NCBI GenBank assembly: GCA_963704505.1
Contig: OY969912.1
Coordinates: forward strand, 2,790,001 to 2,854,000
Reading direction: 5' to 3'
Source: VRUE01 sp963704505
GTDB lineage: Bacteria; Actinomycetota; Thermoleophilia; Solirubrobacterales; 70-9
Length of the DNA stretch: 64,000 nucleotides
Below, piece after piece: positions 32,350-41,224 of this stretch. The notes below the pieces were generated by a model. That model saw only the letters and a program-made list of their open reading frames with translations. It was not told where the DNA came from and did not search any database. The number at the start of each line of letters is the position of its first letter. Position 1 is the stretch's first letter. Position numbers and translations under genes: made by a program.

Positions 32350-34326
32350 CTATGGAGCGGGGACGAAGTTCCAGTGCCAGGTCTCGTCAGGCGAGCCGGG
32401 CCCGTTGTCCCCCGCGCCCGACCCCGAGAATGCCCAGTCTTGATCCACCTGGTCCCCCTTCGGCGAGTACGCGAGCGTCGAGACCCCGGCCCCGGGCGGC
32501 CAGTCGAAGTCGTGGCCGTTGTCTTCCGGGTCGGCGCAGTCGGATGTGGTTCCGTCGACTTTGACGAGCAGCGGCGACGGAAGGATGAGCTGGTAGGTGC
32601 GCGGCGACTCGTCGTAAAGGATCATGCTGACTCCGGCCGTCAGCTCGAACTGGGCGCCCAGGTCGATCGGCCCGCTCCCCTCCACGTGGCATTCGTTCAC
32701 CGTTCCGGCAAAGCTATAGACGATCGAGCCGGAAATGAGTTTGTAGGTGTAGTTACTGACTGGAACGCCGGGCTGTTCGAAGGGCGGATCCTGTTTCAGG
32801 GCGACTTCACCGCTCCACTGCGCGGATAGCGAATTACCGGCCCCGAGCTCGTCGCCGTCGTAGTCGGAGGTCCCGGAGATCGTGCCGGTGAACATCTCTG
32901 CCGGGGGCGGCGTTGGCGGCGGAGGGTCTTTGGTGGGCTGCGTCCAGGTTCCGGCGGCGACTCCGGCGCGAGACACCGCCGTGAAGGACGCCTCGACCTC
33001 GACGCCCTTGCCGGCGTTGGTGACCGTGTAGCTGAAGCTCGCCGGGTTGGCGAGAGCCTTGGCCGGGGTCACGGTCGCGTTGTGCCTCTCGTCCAGGGTC
33101 CATTTCGCGCCGTCGGGAGCACCCCCGCCCCGGGACTCGATCCGCGGCCTGAACCCGCCGGCCTGATCCTTTTCAAAGGTCAGGGAGTTCGATACGGGGT
33201 CGAACTTCATCTCGACGCAGGCGTTGGGGCGGTTCCAGTGCTGCTCTTTCTCGCCCAGTTTCTTGATCGCCTTGTCGACCTCCGCCGCGAAGTTCTTGTC
33301 GGCCTCCTGCTTGGCTTGGAGGCTCTGGTCAAACTCGACATCGCGGACCTCGTGCAGTTCGTCTGCCTGGGCGCCCTCGAGGTTGAACTTGACTTCGACG
33401 TCGGTGTGGGTCGGGTCGTAGGTCGCTCCCGGATAGTTCACCCGCGTGCCTCCGTGGTAGGCGATCTTCAGGCTGATCGGCCCGAATTGCTGGCTCGAGC
33501 CCCCGACCACGATGCTCGTCTTGTAGGTGTGATCGATTTCGAAAAATTCGAGCTTGGCGTCCTGGTCGACCTGAATCGGCTTTATCGCCGTGTCTGAGCT
33601 GAAGTCCAGATTCTGCGAGACGAGAAGCTCGGCGCCCTTGAAGACGCGCATGTTCACGTAGTAGCTGCTTTCGTCGCTCGCCTCGAGGGTGCCTTCGGCG
33701 TCCGGACAGTCCGGCGCCTTGAACTTCTCCTCGGTCCCGTCGCAGAGCCCGAAGTCGATTTCCGCCCGAAATCCTCCATCGCCGAGGTCGACCCCGATCT
33801 GGGCCGAGTTCTTGCCGAGGTCCACTTTCGCGTCGAATCCGTTGCCCTTGAATTCCGCCGAATCGCCGTCGTTCTCGACCTTACCGGTGCAGCGCACCGC
33901 GGATGCAGTGGCGAACGGGGACGACGAGGAGGAAAGGGCAGTGCTCGCCCGGAGTCGATCCAACGTGGTTAGGCCCTTCGTGATCGCCGCCTCGGCGGTG
34001 TGGATTCTTCTGTGCCCGAGGAGCTTGGCCATCGATACGGCCGGGCGCCCACGGCGATCACGCACCGGGCCCACCTCGGCGCCGAGAGCCGCCTCGGCGA
34101 CGAGCAGGCGGGCGTCGGCTCCCCGCGGCAAGGGCAGTGCGGCCTTCAGGGGCACACACCGCTTGCGGCCGTTGATCGTCAGGGCCGCCTTTGCCTTCTT
34201 GCACTTCTTGGCCTTCTTCTTCCCCTTGGAGATCGCGGCTTCGGTCGGGTCATCGTCGGCGATCGCCGACGGAGCCGCGGAGAGCAGGCTCAGCATCACG
34301 ACGAAGGGGACGAGACCAAGCCGCAT
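32350..34326 (-). CDS. large secreted protein, function unknown
   Basis: A 658-residue exported protein: signal peptide GLVPFVVMLSLLSAAPSAIA, a basic Lys-rich segment with paired Cys (KKAKKCKKAK...RKRCVPLKAALPLP) that in related secreted proteins precedes the folded part, then long beta-rich regions with a Cys pair around CTGKVENDGDS and CDGTEEKFKAPDC, a coiled stretch near residues 320-350, and a Pro-rich linker (DPPPPTPPP) before a final beta domain ending TWHWNFVPAP. I start at ATG 34326; 32 more upstream codons are open but would bury the signal peptide. No catalytic motif recognised. Confidence 0.7.
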   Translation of the reverse strand: MRLGLVPFVVMLSLLSAAPSAIADDDPTEAAISKGKKKAKKCKKAKAALTINGRKRCVPLKAALPLPRGADARLLVAEAALGAEVGPVRDRRGRPAVSMAKLLGHRRIHTAEAAITKGLTTLDRLRASTALSSSSSPFATASAVRCTGKVENDGDSAEFKGNGFDAKVDLGKNSAQIGVDLGDGGFRAEIDFGLCDGTEEKFKAPDCPDAEGTLEASDESSYYVNMRVFKGAELLVSQNLDFSSDTAIKPIQVDQDAKLEFFEIDHTYKTSIVVGGSSQQFGPISLKIAYHGGTRVNYPGATYDPTHTDVEVKFNLEGAQADELHEVRDVEFDQSLQAKQEADKNFAAEVDKAIKKLGEKEQHWNRPNACVEMKFDPVSNSLTFEKDQAGGFRPRIESRGGGAPDGAKWTLDERHNATVTPAKALANPASFSYTVTNAGKGVEVEASFTAVSRAGVAAGTWTQPTKDPPPPTPPPAEMFTGTISGTSDYDGDELGAGNSLSAQWSGEVALKQDPPFEQPGVPVSNYTYKLISGSIVYSFAGTVNECHVEGSGPIDLGAQFELTAGVSMILYDESPRTYQLILPSPLLVKVDGTTSDCADPEDNGHDFDWPPGAGVSTLAYSPKGDQVDQDWAFSGSGAGDNGPGSPDETWHWNFVPAP

Positions 34327-34381
34327 TCGAGCACCGTAGCGCCGATCGATCGACACCAGGTTCCCCCTGCGGGTCCCCGGC

Positions 34382-34672
34382 TCAGCGCGGCAGGCGAGCC
34401 TCGCGAAGGTCGACCCGGGCACCCCGGAACGGGACGCCCTCTTCGATCAGCCGGCCCCGCTGACGCTTGCCCTTGGCAAGGGACCCGTCGGCGCGGACGA
34501 CCCGCCACCAGGGCAGGTCGGGCTCGTCGACCTGGAAGAGGACGGATCCGGCGAAGCGAGGCGCCCCCGGCGAGACGTCGCCATAGGTGCTGACCATGCC
34601 CTCGGGGATCGCCCGCACGCGCTCCAGCACCTCGTCCTCACGTGAACGCACTTCTTCCCGCTCACCGGGCAC
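34382..34672 (-). CDS. alkyltransferase-like (ATL) DNA-repair protein
   Basis: A 96-residue relative of O6-methylguanine-DNA methyltransferase: VRAIPEGMVSTYGDVSPGAPRFAGSV, then PWWRVVRADGSLAKG and RLIEEGVPFRGARVDLREA. Active methyltransferases have PCHRV at the central motif; here the Cys is replaced by Trp (PWWRV). That is the hallmark of ATL proteins, which bind O6-alkylguanine without repairing it and hand the lesion to nucleotide excision repair. GTG start 34672. It lies 17 bp downstream of the LLM oxidoreductase on the same strand. Confidence 0.85.
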   Translation of the reverse strand: MPGEREEVRSREDEVLERVRAIPEGMVSTYGDVSPGAPRFAGSVLFQVDEPDLPWWRVVRADGSLAKGKRQRGRLIEEGVPFRGARVDLREARLPR

Positions 34673-34689
34673 AAGTGCGTCCGAGACGC

Positions 34690-35718
34690 CTAGGCGCCGG
34701 GGCCGAAAGCGTCGATCAGGCGGTTCTGGAACTCGCTCAGCTCCTCCGGGGAGATGAAGTAGGTCGGCGGGGTGAGGAAGAGGCCGTCGGCGCGCTCGGC
34801 CGTCGCCTCGACCCGCTCCCTGACCTTGTCCAGAGGGCCGGCGGCGCAGTAGGTATCGACCATCTCGTCGCTGATCGCGGCCGGGACGGCGGCGAGATCG
34901 CCGCGTCGGAAGGCGTCGCCCGCCTCGACCGCGTTGTCGGCGAAGCCGTGCATCTCCCAGAGCGGCATGTAGGTCTTGACGGTCGCGTAGAAGGAGATCG
35001 TCCGGCGGGCCATCTCGATCGCCCGCGCCTCGTCGTCGTCGATCGCGCAGCAGACCGTCGGCAGGTAGTCGAATGAGGCCCGGTCGCGGCCGGAGCGGGA
35101 GAGGCCGGTCTCGAATGCGTCGACGACCACCTCGTCGATCCAGCGCAGGCTCTGGATCGGGTGGCCGATCAGCCCGTCGGCGACGTCACCTGCCATCCGT
35201 GCCATCCCCGCCTGCACGGCGGCGGTGTAGATCGGCACAGCCTCGCGCGGCGCCGGGTGGGGCCGGACCCAGCCCTTGATGTCGATGTCGTAGTAGTCGC
35301 CCTCATAGCGGATCGGTTCACCCTTGCCCGCCTGCTGCATGATCAGCCTGGTCGCCTCGATCGCCTCCCGCAGGTGGGGGGCCGGCTTGCCGTAGTCGGC
35401 GTTGTGCCAGGTCTCGTTGAGGCGTTTGACCCCGGCGCCCATGCCGAGTCGGAACCTGCCACCCGACATCTCATCGATGTCGAGCGCAGTCACGGCATGG
35501 ATGAACGGGCTGCGGGTGAATGCCCAGACGATGCCGGTGGCGACGTCGATCTTCTCGGTCTTGGCCGCCAGGTAGGCGGCCTGGGTCGCGGCGCTGCGGA
35601 AGAGCTCCGGGGCCCAGACGCACTCGACGCCGGCGGCCTCGGCCCGCATCGCCTCGGCCTCGAGATCGGCGACCGTGGTGCCGATTGCGGCGACGGAGAT
35701 CCGTTCGAGGGCGCTCAC
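34690..35718 (-). CDS. LLM-class (F420-type) flavin/deazaflavin oxidoreductase
   Basis: A 342-residue luciferase-like monooxygenase-fold protein: AEAMRAEAAGVECVWAPELF, ALDIDEMSGGRFRLGMGAGVKRL, YDIDIKGWVRPHPAPREAVPIY and GMARMAGDVADGLIGHPI. In actinobacteria this group usually uses F420H2; FMN cannot be excluded. GTG start. It lies 12 bp after the catalytically incomplete acyl-CoA dehydrogenase gene and is probably in the same operon as the dehydrogenase pair, which suggests a role in breakdown of a non-standard acyl substrate such as a sterol or terpenoid side chain (inference). Confidence 0.85.
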   Translation of the reverse strand: MSALERISVAAIGTTVADLEAEAMRAEAAGVECVWAPELFRSAATQAAYLAAKTEKIDVATGIVWAFTRSPFIHAVTALDIDEMSGGRFRLGMGAGVKRLNETWHNADYGKPAPHLREAIEATRLIMQQAGKGEPIRYEGDYYDIDIKGWVRPHPAPREAVPIYTAAVQAGMARMAGDVADGLIGHPIQSLRWIDEVVVDAFETGLSRSGRDRASFDYLPTVCCAIDDDEARAIEMARRTISFYATVKTYMPLWEMHGFADNAVEAGDAFRRGDLAAVPAAISDEMVDTYCAAGPLDKVRERVEATAERADGLFLTPPTYFISPEELSEFQNRLIDAFGPGA

Positions 35719-35730
35719 CGCGGTCCGGGC

Positions 35731-36855
35731 CTAGGCGGCGGCCGGTGTGGCGGTGTCGGCGAAGATCGCTTCGGCGACCCGCTCGCGATGCCACTTGGCG
35801 TCGCCGAACATCGCGGCGTTCTGCTTGCCGCGCTTGAGGAAGAAGTGGAGATCGTGCTCCCAGGTGAAGCCGATCCCGCCGTGGACCTGGATCGAGGCAT
35901 CGGGCACCCGCCAGCCGGCGTCGGAGGCATAGGCCTTGGCGATCGACGCTGCCAGGTGCAGAGAATCGGGCTCGGAGTCGGCTGCCCAGGCGGCGCCGTA
36001 GAAGGCCGAGCGCGAGTTCTCGGTCTCGAGCAGCATCTGCGCGCAACGGTGGGAGACGGCTTGGTATGCGCCGATCGGCCTGTCGAACTGCTTGCGGTCT
36101 TTGGCGTACTCGACCGCCATCTCCATCGTCCGCTGCGCGATCCCGGTCGACTCCGCCGCCAACGCCACACAGAGGCGGTGGAAGACCGCGAAGTACTCGC
36201 TGCCGTCGGCGGGCATCGAGTTCTCGCCGGCGACGCGGACTCCCTCGAAGCGCACCGAGGAGAGGCGGCGGGTCGGGTCGATCGAAGGTTCGGCGACGAC
36301 TGTCAGGCCCTCGGCATCCGCCTCGACCAGGTGCCGGTGTCCCTCGGAGGTGGCGACGACGAAGAAGTCGGCGGCGGCCGCGTCGGCGACGAGCACCTTT
36401 TCGCCGTCGAGGACGATGCCCTCGCCGTCGGCCTTCGCCTCCATCCTGAAGCCGCCCGGGTGCGCCGGCGTGCCGGCGTCCCAGAGCGCCGGCACGCCGC
36501 GCCGCTCTCCGGCCGCCAACGGCCGCAGGAAGCGCTCGCGCTGGTCGTCGGAGCCGCAGAGCGAAAGGGCGAGGGCGACGATGGTGTTGGTGAAGAGCGG
36601 CGAGGGGGCGAGCGCGTAGCCCATCTCCTCGAAGAGAACGGCAAGGTCGACGACCCCCAGCCCCTGGCCGCCCCATTCCTCCGGCACCGCCAGGCCGGTC
36701 CACCCGAGCCCGGCCATCTCATCCCAGTCGGCCTGGTCAAAGCCGAGGTCGCTCTCGGCGAGCTCGCGGATCCGCTCGGATTTGTAGCGGGCCGCGAGGA
36801 ACTCCTTGGCGGTCGAGCGGATCGCCTGCTGCTCGTCGGTGAGGTCGAAGTACAT
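35731..36855 (-). CDS. acyl-CoA dehydrogenase-like partner subunit without catalytic Glu
   Basis: A 374-residue acyl-CoA dehydrogenase-fold protein starting MYFDLTDEQQAIRSTAKEFL. It keeps the N-terminal fold (GWTGLAVPEEWGGQGLG) and C-terminal FAD/dimer helices (MEYAKDRKQFDRPIGAYQAV-like region and QVHGGIGFTWEHDLHFFLKR). It has no EGT/EGG loop with the catalytic Glu at the usual C-terminal site. This matches the non-catalytic partner in the alpha2-beta2 FadE pairs known from actinobacterial sterol degradation. ATG 36855 is chosen because upstream codons run into the other dehydrogenase gene. Confidence 0.85.
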   Translation of the reverse strand: MYFDLTDEQQAIRSTAKEFLAARYKSERIRELAESDLGFDQADWDEMAGLGWTGLAVPEEWGGQGLGVVDLAVLFEEMGYALAPSPLFTNTIVALALSLCGSDDQRERFLRPLAAGERRGVPALWDAGTPAHPGGFRMEAKADGEGIVLDGEKVLVADAAAADFFVVATSEGHRHLVEADAEGLTVVAEPSIDPTRRLSSVRFEGVRVAGENSMPADGSEYFAVFHRLCVALAAESTGIAQRTMEMAVEYAKDRKQFDRPIGAYQAVSHRCAQMLLETENSRSAFYGAAWAADSEPDSLHLAASIAKAYASDAGWRVPDASIQVHGGIGFTWEHDLHFFLKRGKQNAAMFGDAKWHRERVAEAIFADTATPAAA

Positions 36856-36877
36856 ATTTAAAACGCTCTCGCTGTCA

Positions 36878-38056
36878 TCAGCGCATCCTGGGCAGGCCGA
36901 GAACGCGCTCGGCGATGATGTTCTTGAGGATGTCGGTGGTGCCGCCCTCGATCGAGTTGGCGCGCGAGCGGAGGAAGCCGTACTCCCAGGCGCCGTTCGC
37001 GGGCGCGTGCCGGCTGCCGCGGCTGAGCGGCGCGTAGGCCCCCTCGATGTCGAGCGCAAGCTCGGAGATGCCCTGGTTGATGTCGGACCACTGCCACTTG
37101 CCCAACGAGCCCTCGGGCCCAGGGGTTCCCGACTCCATCGTCTTGGTCAGGCCTCGATATGCGTTCAGCCTCATCGTCTCGGCCTCGATGTGGAGCTGGG
37201 CGATGCGGTCGCGGAAGATCGGGTCCTCGGCCGCGGTTCCGCCGCTGACCTTGGTTTCCGCCGCCAGCTCCCGGAGCCGGCGGAGGCTGTTGGCGATCCC
37301 GGAGATCGCCCCGAAGGCGAGCCCGGCACGCTCGTTCATCAGCGTCGTCAGGGCCACGGTCCAGCCGTTGCCGACGCCTCCGACCACGTTCTCGTCGGGG
37401 ATCCGCGCCTCGTTGATGAAGACCTCGTTGAACTCGCCCTCGCCGGTGATCTGGACCAGCGGCTTGGCTTCGACCCCCTCCTGCTCCATGTCCATGAGGA
37501 AGTAGGTAAGGCCCTTGTGCTTGGGGGCGTCGGGGTCGGTCCGGGCGACGAGCATGCACCACTTCGAGTACTGGGCGAGGGTCGTCCAGACCTTCTGCCC
37601 GGTGACGACCCACTCATCGCCGTCCTTGACCGCGCGGGTCTTCAGCGAGGCGAGGTCCGACCCGGACTCGGGCTCGGAGAAGCCCTGGCACCAGATCTCG
37701 TCGGCGTTGAGGATCGGCTCCAGGTAGCGCTGCTTCTGCTCGTCGGTCCCGTGGGCGATCACGACCGGGCCGCCCATCGCCAGCCCGAGGACGTTCGCCG
37801 GGCTCGGCGTCTGCTGGCGCGCGGCCTCGCCGACGAAGATGGCCTGCTCGATCATCGTCGCGCCGCGGCCGCCGTACTCCTTCGGCCATGAGATCCCGGC
37901 CCAACCCGCTTCGTGCAGCTTGTGCTGCCACTCGCGGCGGAAAGCGATCACCTCGTCGAGCCCGCTCTCAGGCTCGGGGCCCGGATGGTTCTCCTCGATC
38001 CAGGTGCGAACCTCGTCGCGGAACTCCTCCTCCGATGGCGACAGGGTCAGGTCCAT
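36878..38056 (-). CDS. acyl-CoA dehydrogenase, catalytic partner of a pair
   Basis: A 392-residue dehydrogenase: WAGISWPKEYGGRGAT, WCQGFSEPESGSDLASL, WVVTGQKVWTTLAQ, ITGEGEFNEVFINEARIP, and the active-site Glu in NSIEGGTTDILKNIIAERVLGLP (about residue 369). It is 22 bp upstream of the second, Glu-less dehydrogenase gene and likely forms a heterotetramer with it. A 15-bp perfect hairpin lies directly upstream of its start. Confidence 0.92.
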   Translation of the reverse strand: MDLTLSPSEEEFRDEVRTWIEENHPGPEPESGLDEVIAFRREWQHKLHEAGWAGISWPKEYGGRGATMIEQAIFVGEAARQQTPSPANVLGLAMGGPVVIAHGTDEQKQRYLEPILNADEIWCQGFSEPESGSDLASLKTRAVKDGDEWVVTGQKVWTTLAQYSKWCMLVARTDPDAPKHKGLTYFLMDMEQEGVEAKPLVQITGEGEFNEVFINEARIPDENVVGGVGNGWTVALTTLMNERAGLAFGAISGIANSLRRLRELAAETKVSGGTAAEDPIFRDRIAQLHIEAETMRLNAYRGLTKTMESGTPGPEGSLGKWQWSDINQGISELALDIEGAYAPLSRGSRHAPANGAWEYGFLRSRANSIEGGTTDILKNIIAERVLGLPRMR

Positions 38057-38070
38057 CGCTGCGCAGCATA

Positions 38071-38104
38071 TAGAGGGGACTGGCCGGGCGGCCAGTCCCC
38101 TCTA
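38071..38104. terminator. 15-bp perfect hairpin between lipoprotein and dehydrogenase genes
   Basis: TAGAGGGGACTGGCC (38071-38085) and GGCCAGTCCCCTCTA (38090-38104) form a perfect stem with a 4-nt loop. It lies 7 bp past the lipoprotein stop and 15 bp before the dehydrogenase start, so it can terminate the lipoprotein transcript. The half sites GACTGG and CCAGTC resemble the core of the operators at 28862 and 39908, so an operator role is also possible. Confidence 0.6.
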
Positions 38105-38110
38105 AGCGTC

Positions 38111-38590
38111 CTAGCCTTCCGCGCCGCAGGCGGTCAGCCCGTAGTCGGTGGCGAGTTTGTTCGCTTCTTTTTCCTTCGCCGACCCGCCTTCGAGGAGCGA
38201 GACGGGATCTTCTTCGCCTTCTTCGAGGACTTCTTCCTCGGCGGCGATCAGTGCTTCGACTTCGCCTTCGTCACCTTCGGGGGTGCCGAGCGCCTTGACT
38301 TCTTCGACCTGGCTGCTGATCGACGGAATCAGGATGCTTTCAACTGCTTCTTCCTGGACATCCTTGGCGGGCGCCTTGGTTTCGCTGATCCCCTTTTCTT
38401 TGGTGAATTCCTCGAATTCGGCGTTGATGTCCTTGCTGCCCTGGGTGCAGATCGCGTCCGCCTGCTTGACGAATTCGGCTTTCGTCAGTGAGGCTTCGGT
38501 GCTGCTGGTGTCGTCGCTGCTGCCGCAGCCGGCGACCACCAGAGCCACCGCGAGAGCGGTGGCGAGTGGGACGAGCAATCTGAGCTTCAA
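38111..38590 (-). CDS. small acidic lipoprotein
   Basis: A 159-residue predicted lipoprotein: LVPLATALAVALVVAGC with lipobox VAGC (Cys near 22), then a Ser/Thr-rich linker and an acidic helical domain with two Cys (DAICTQGS and LTACG) that could form one disulfide. Such Cys-paired helical lipoproteins are frequent in Thermoleophilia genomes; function unknown. Start is TTG 38590. Its GGAGG ribosome site lies inside the 3' arm of a 12-bp hairpin, so translation may be gated. Confidence 0.75.
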   Translation of the reverse strand: MKLRLLVPLATALAVALVVAGCGSSDDTSSTEASLTKAEFVKQADAICTQGSKDINAEFEEFTKEKGISETKAPAKDVQEEAVESILIPSISSQVEEVKALGTPEGDEGEVEALIAAEEEVLEEGEEDPVSLLEGGSAKEKEANKLATDYGLTACGAEG

Positions 38591-38591
38591 A

Positions 38592-38628
38592 GTTCGGGCC
38601 TCCTGAGTTTTGGACTGGAGGCCCGAAC
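38592..38628 (-). promoter_or_regulatory. hairpin that pairs the ribosome site of the lipoprotein gene
   Basis: GTTCGGGCCTCC and GGAGGCCCGAAC (12 bp, perfect, 13-nt loop) lie between the thiolase stop and the lipoprotein start. On the transcript the 3' arm contains the GGAGG that serves the TTG start 8 bases further on. It may end the thiolase transcript, limit lipoprotein translation, or both. Confidence 0.55.
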
Positions 38629-38662
38629 CTATACGGCGGGTTGGTCGGAGATCCCGGCCCGG

Positions 38663-39847
<1,185 letters not shown>

Positions 39848-39901
39848 CGCAAGCCTCCGTTCGATCTGCCTCAGGCGCGCTTTTCGCGCCTACGTGGAGG
39901 A

Positions 39902-39925
39902 TACCGATTGACTGGTCAGTCAACC
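39902..39925. promoter_or_regulatory. palindromic operator, copy 2 (core TTGACTGGTCAGTCAA)
   Basis: The core at 39908-39923 differs by one base from copy 1 at 28862-28877, and the identity extends for 21 bp around it. It lies 55 bp before the thiolase start and about 110 bp before the divergent 3-hydroxyacyl-CoA dehydrogenase start, so one bound dimer could affect both. Confidence 0.65.
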
Positions 39926-40033
39926 AGTCGTCTGACGCATGTCACAGAGTGGTGCCGGGAGGAGACGACGCACCGCCCTCCCGCCGAGGGCGGCGAGCAT
40001 CGGCCGGCGGCTGCGTGATAGGAACCCGTCCGC

Positions 40034-40864
40034 ATGAACGGCAGCGGCGGGAGCAAGGGATACGAGGCACCGGGGATCGCCGGCAGCGGCGCGATCGCCA
40101 CGGGCCTGGCGGCGGTCTCGACGACCACGGCCGACACGATCCTGCTCGCCCGCAGCGAGGCCTCCGCCTGGCGGGCGGAGGAGAAAGTCGTCGCCGCCTG
40201 CGCCAAGATCGAGGGCGGCCAGCCCTCGAGGCTGCGGGTGACCACCGACCCCAAGGACCTCTCCGACTGCGACGTCATCGTCGAGGCGATCGTCGAGGAG
40301 GTCGAGCCGAAGGGCGAGCTGCTGGCGACGGTCGCCGAAGCGGTGCCGGGAGCCGACCTGGCGACCACGACCTCGTCGCTGGGGATCGCCGAGATCGCCG
40401 AGGCGGCGGGCATCTCCGGCCTCTTCGGCCTGCACGTCTTCAACCCGGTGCCCCGCATGAAGCTGGTCGAGGTCTGCTTCCCCGACGGCGCCGACGGCGC
40501 TCGCGAGAAGGCGCTCGCCTGGTGCGCCGCGCTCGGCAAGACCGCGGTCGAGGTTCCCGACCAGGCCGGCTTCGTCGTCAACCGCCTGCTCTTCCCCTAC
40601 CTCTTCGACGCCGTCCGCCTGATCGAGGAGACCGGGATGGAGGCGGGCGAGGTCGATACCTGCATGAAGCTCGGGGCCGGTCACCCGATGGGCCCGCTGG
40701 CCCTCCTCGACTTCGTCGGGCTCGACGTCTCCCAGGCGATCGGCGACTCCCTGTACGCCGACTCCTCAGAACCGCACCACCGCCCGCCCGGACTGCTCGT
40801 CCAGATGGTCGGCGAAGGAAAGCTCGGCCGCAAGAACGGCCAAGGCTTTTACCCGTACGACTAG
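40034..40864 (+). CDS. 3-hydroxyacyl-CoA dehydrogenase
   Basis: A 276-residue NAD-dependent dehydrogenase (FadB/HBD type). N-terminal Rossmann loop GIAGSGAIATGLAAV, VIVEAIVEEVEPKGELL, TTTSSLGIAEIA, catalytic His in FGLHVFNPVPRMKLVEV, and the C-terminal domain GFVVNRLLFPYLFDAVRLIEETG and GHPMGPLALLDFVGLD. The N-terminal loop reads GxGxxxxG without the usual second Gly position of GxGxxG, still compatible with NAD binding. Divergent from the thiolase gene across the shared operator. Confidence 0.93.
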   Translation: MNGSGGSKGYEAPGIAGSGAIATGLAAVSTTTADTILLARSEASAWRAEEKVVAACAKIEGGQPSRLRVTTDPKDLSDCDVIVEAIVEEVEPKGELLATVAEAVPGADLATTTSSLGIAEIAEAAGISGLFGLHVFNPVPRMKLVEVCFPDGADGAREKALAWCAALGKTAVEVPDQAGFVVNRLLFPYLFDAVRLIEETGMEAGEVDTCMKLGAGHPMGPLALLDFVGLDVSQAIGDSLYADSSEPHHRPPGLLVQMVGEGKLGRKNGQGFYPYD

Positions 40865-40951
40865 CCGGCAAAGGCTGGCCGAGCACTTCAAGGACGCAGG
40901 GAGCGTTGCCTGCTCTGCACGCGAGCGACTGAGGACGCCGGAATGCGACGG

Positions 40952-41179
40952 TCAGCGTTTGCCGGCCAGATCCCAGATCACGTCGGCCGGCGAGATGCCC
41001 TGACGGCGGGCAGCGGACTCGACCTCCTCCCAGGGAAGCTCCGCTTCCGGGAGCTCGTCCCAGCGGGCCAGGTCGAGAGCCTCGACCGCGCCCTGCAGGG
41101 CCGGGCCGAGGTGCTCCTCGGAACGCAGCAGTGCCCTGAGGACCTCGAGTTGCTTGTCGCTGAGACGGACAACCCACAT
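40952..41179 (-). CDS. small soluble protein, 75 residues
   Basis: Begins MWVVRLSDKQLEVLRALLRSEEHLG and continues as a helical, Glu/Leu/Ala-rich protein with two Trp-containing helices (DLARWDELPE, ADVIWDLAGKR). ATG 41179 has a good ribosome site GGAGGT eight bases upstream, which is the main support. The gene lies 45 bp downstream of the CNNM-type gene. Function unknown. Confidence 0.6.
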   Translation of the reverse strand: MWVVRLSDKQLEVLRALLRSEEHLGPALQGAVEALDLARWDELPEAELPWEEVESAARRQGISPADVIWDLAGKR

Positions 41180-41224
41180 GCGGATACCTCCAAGGCTCGG
41201 CGGGGCGCGGGTTGAGCGAAAAAG

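Noticed and set aside
40034..40075. frameshift in the hydroxyacyl-CoA dehydrogenase N-terminus
   Set aside because: The loop GIAGSGAIATG looks unusual but the frame is continuous, in register with the rest, and still fits a Rossmann loop.
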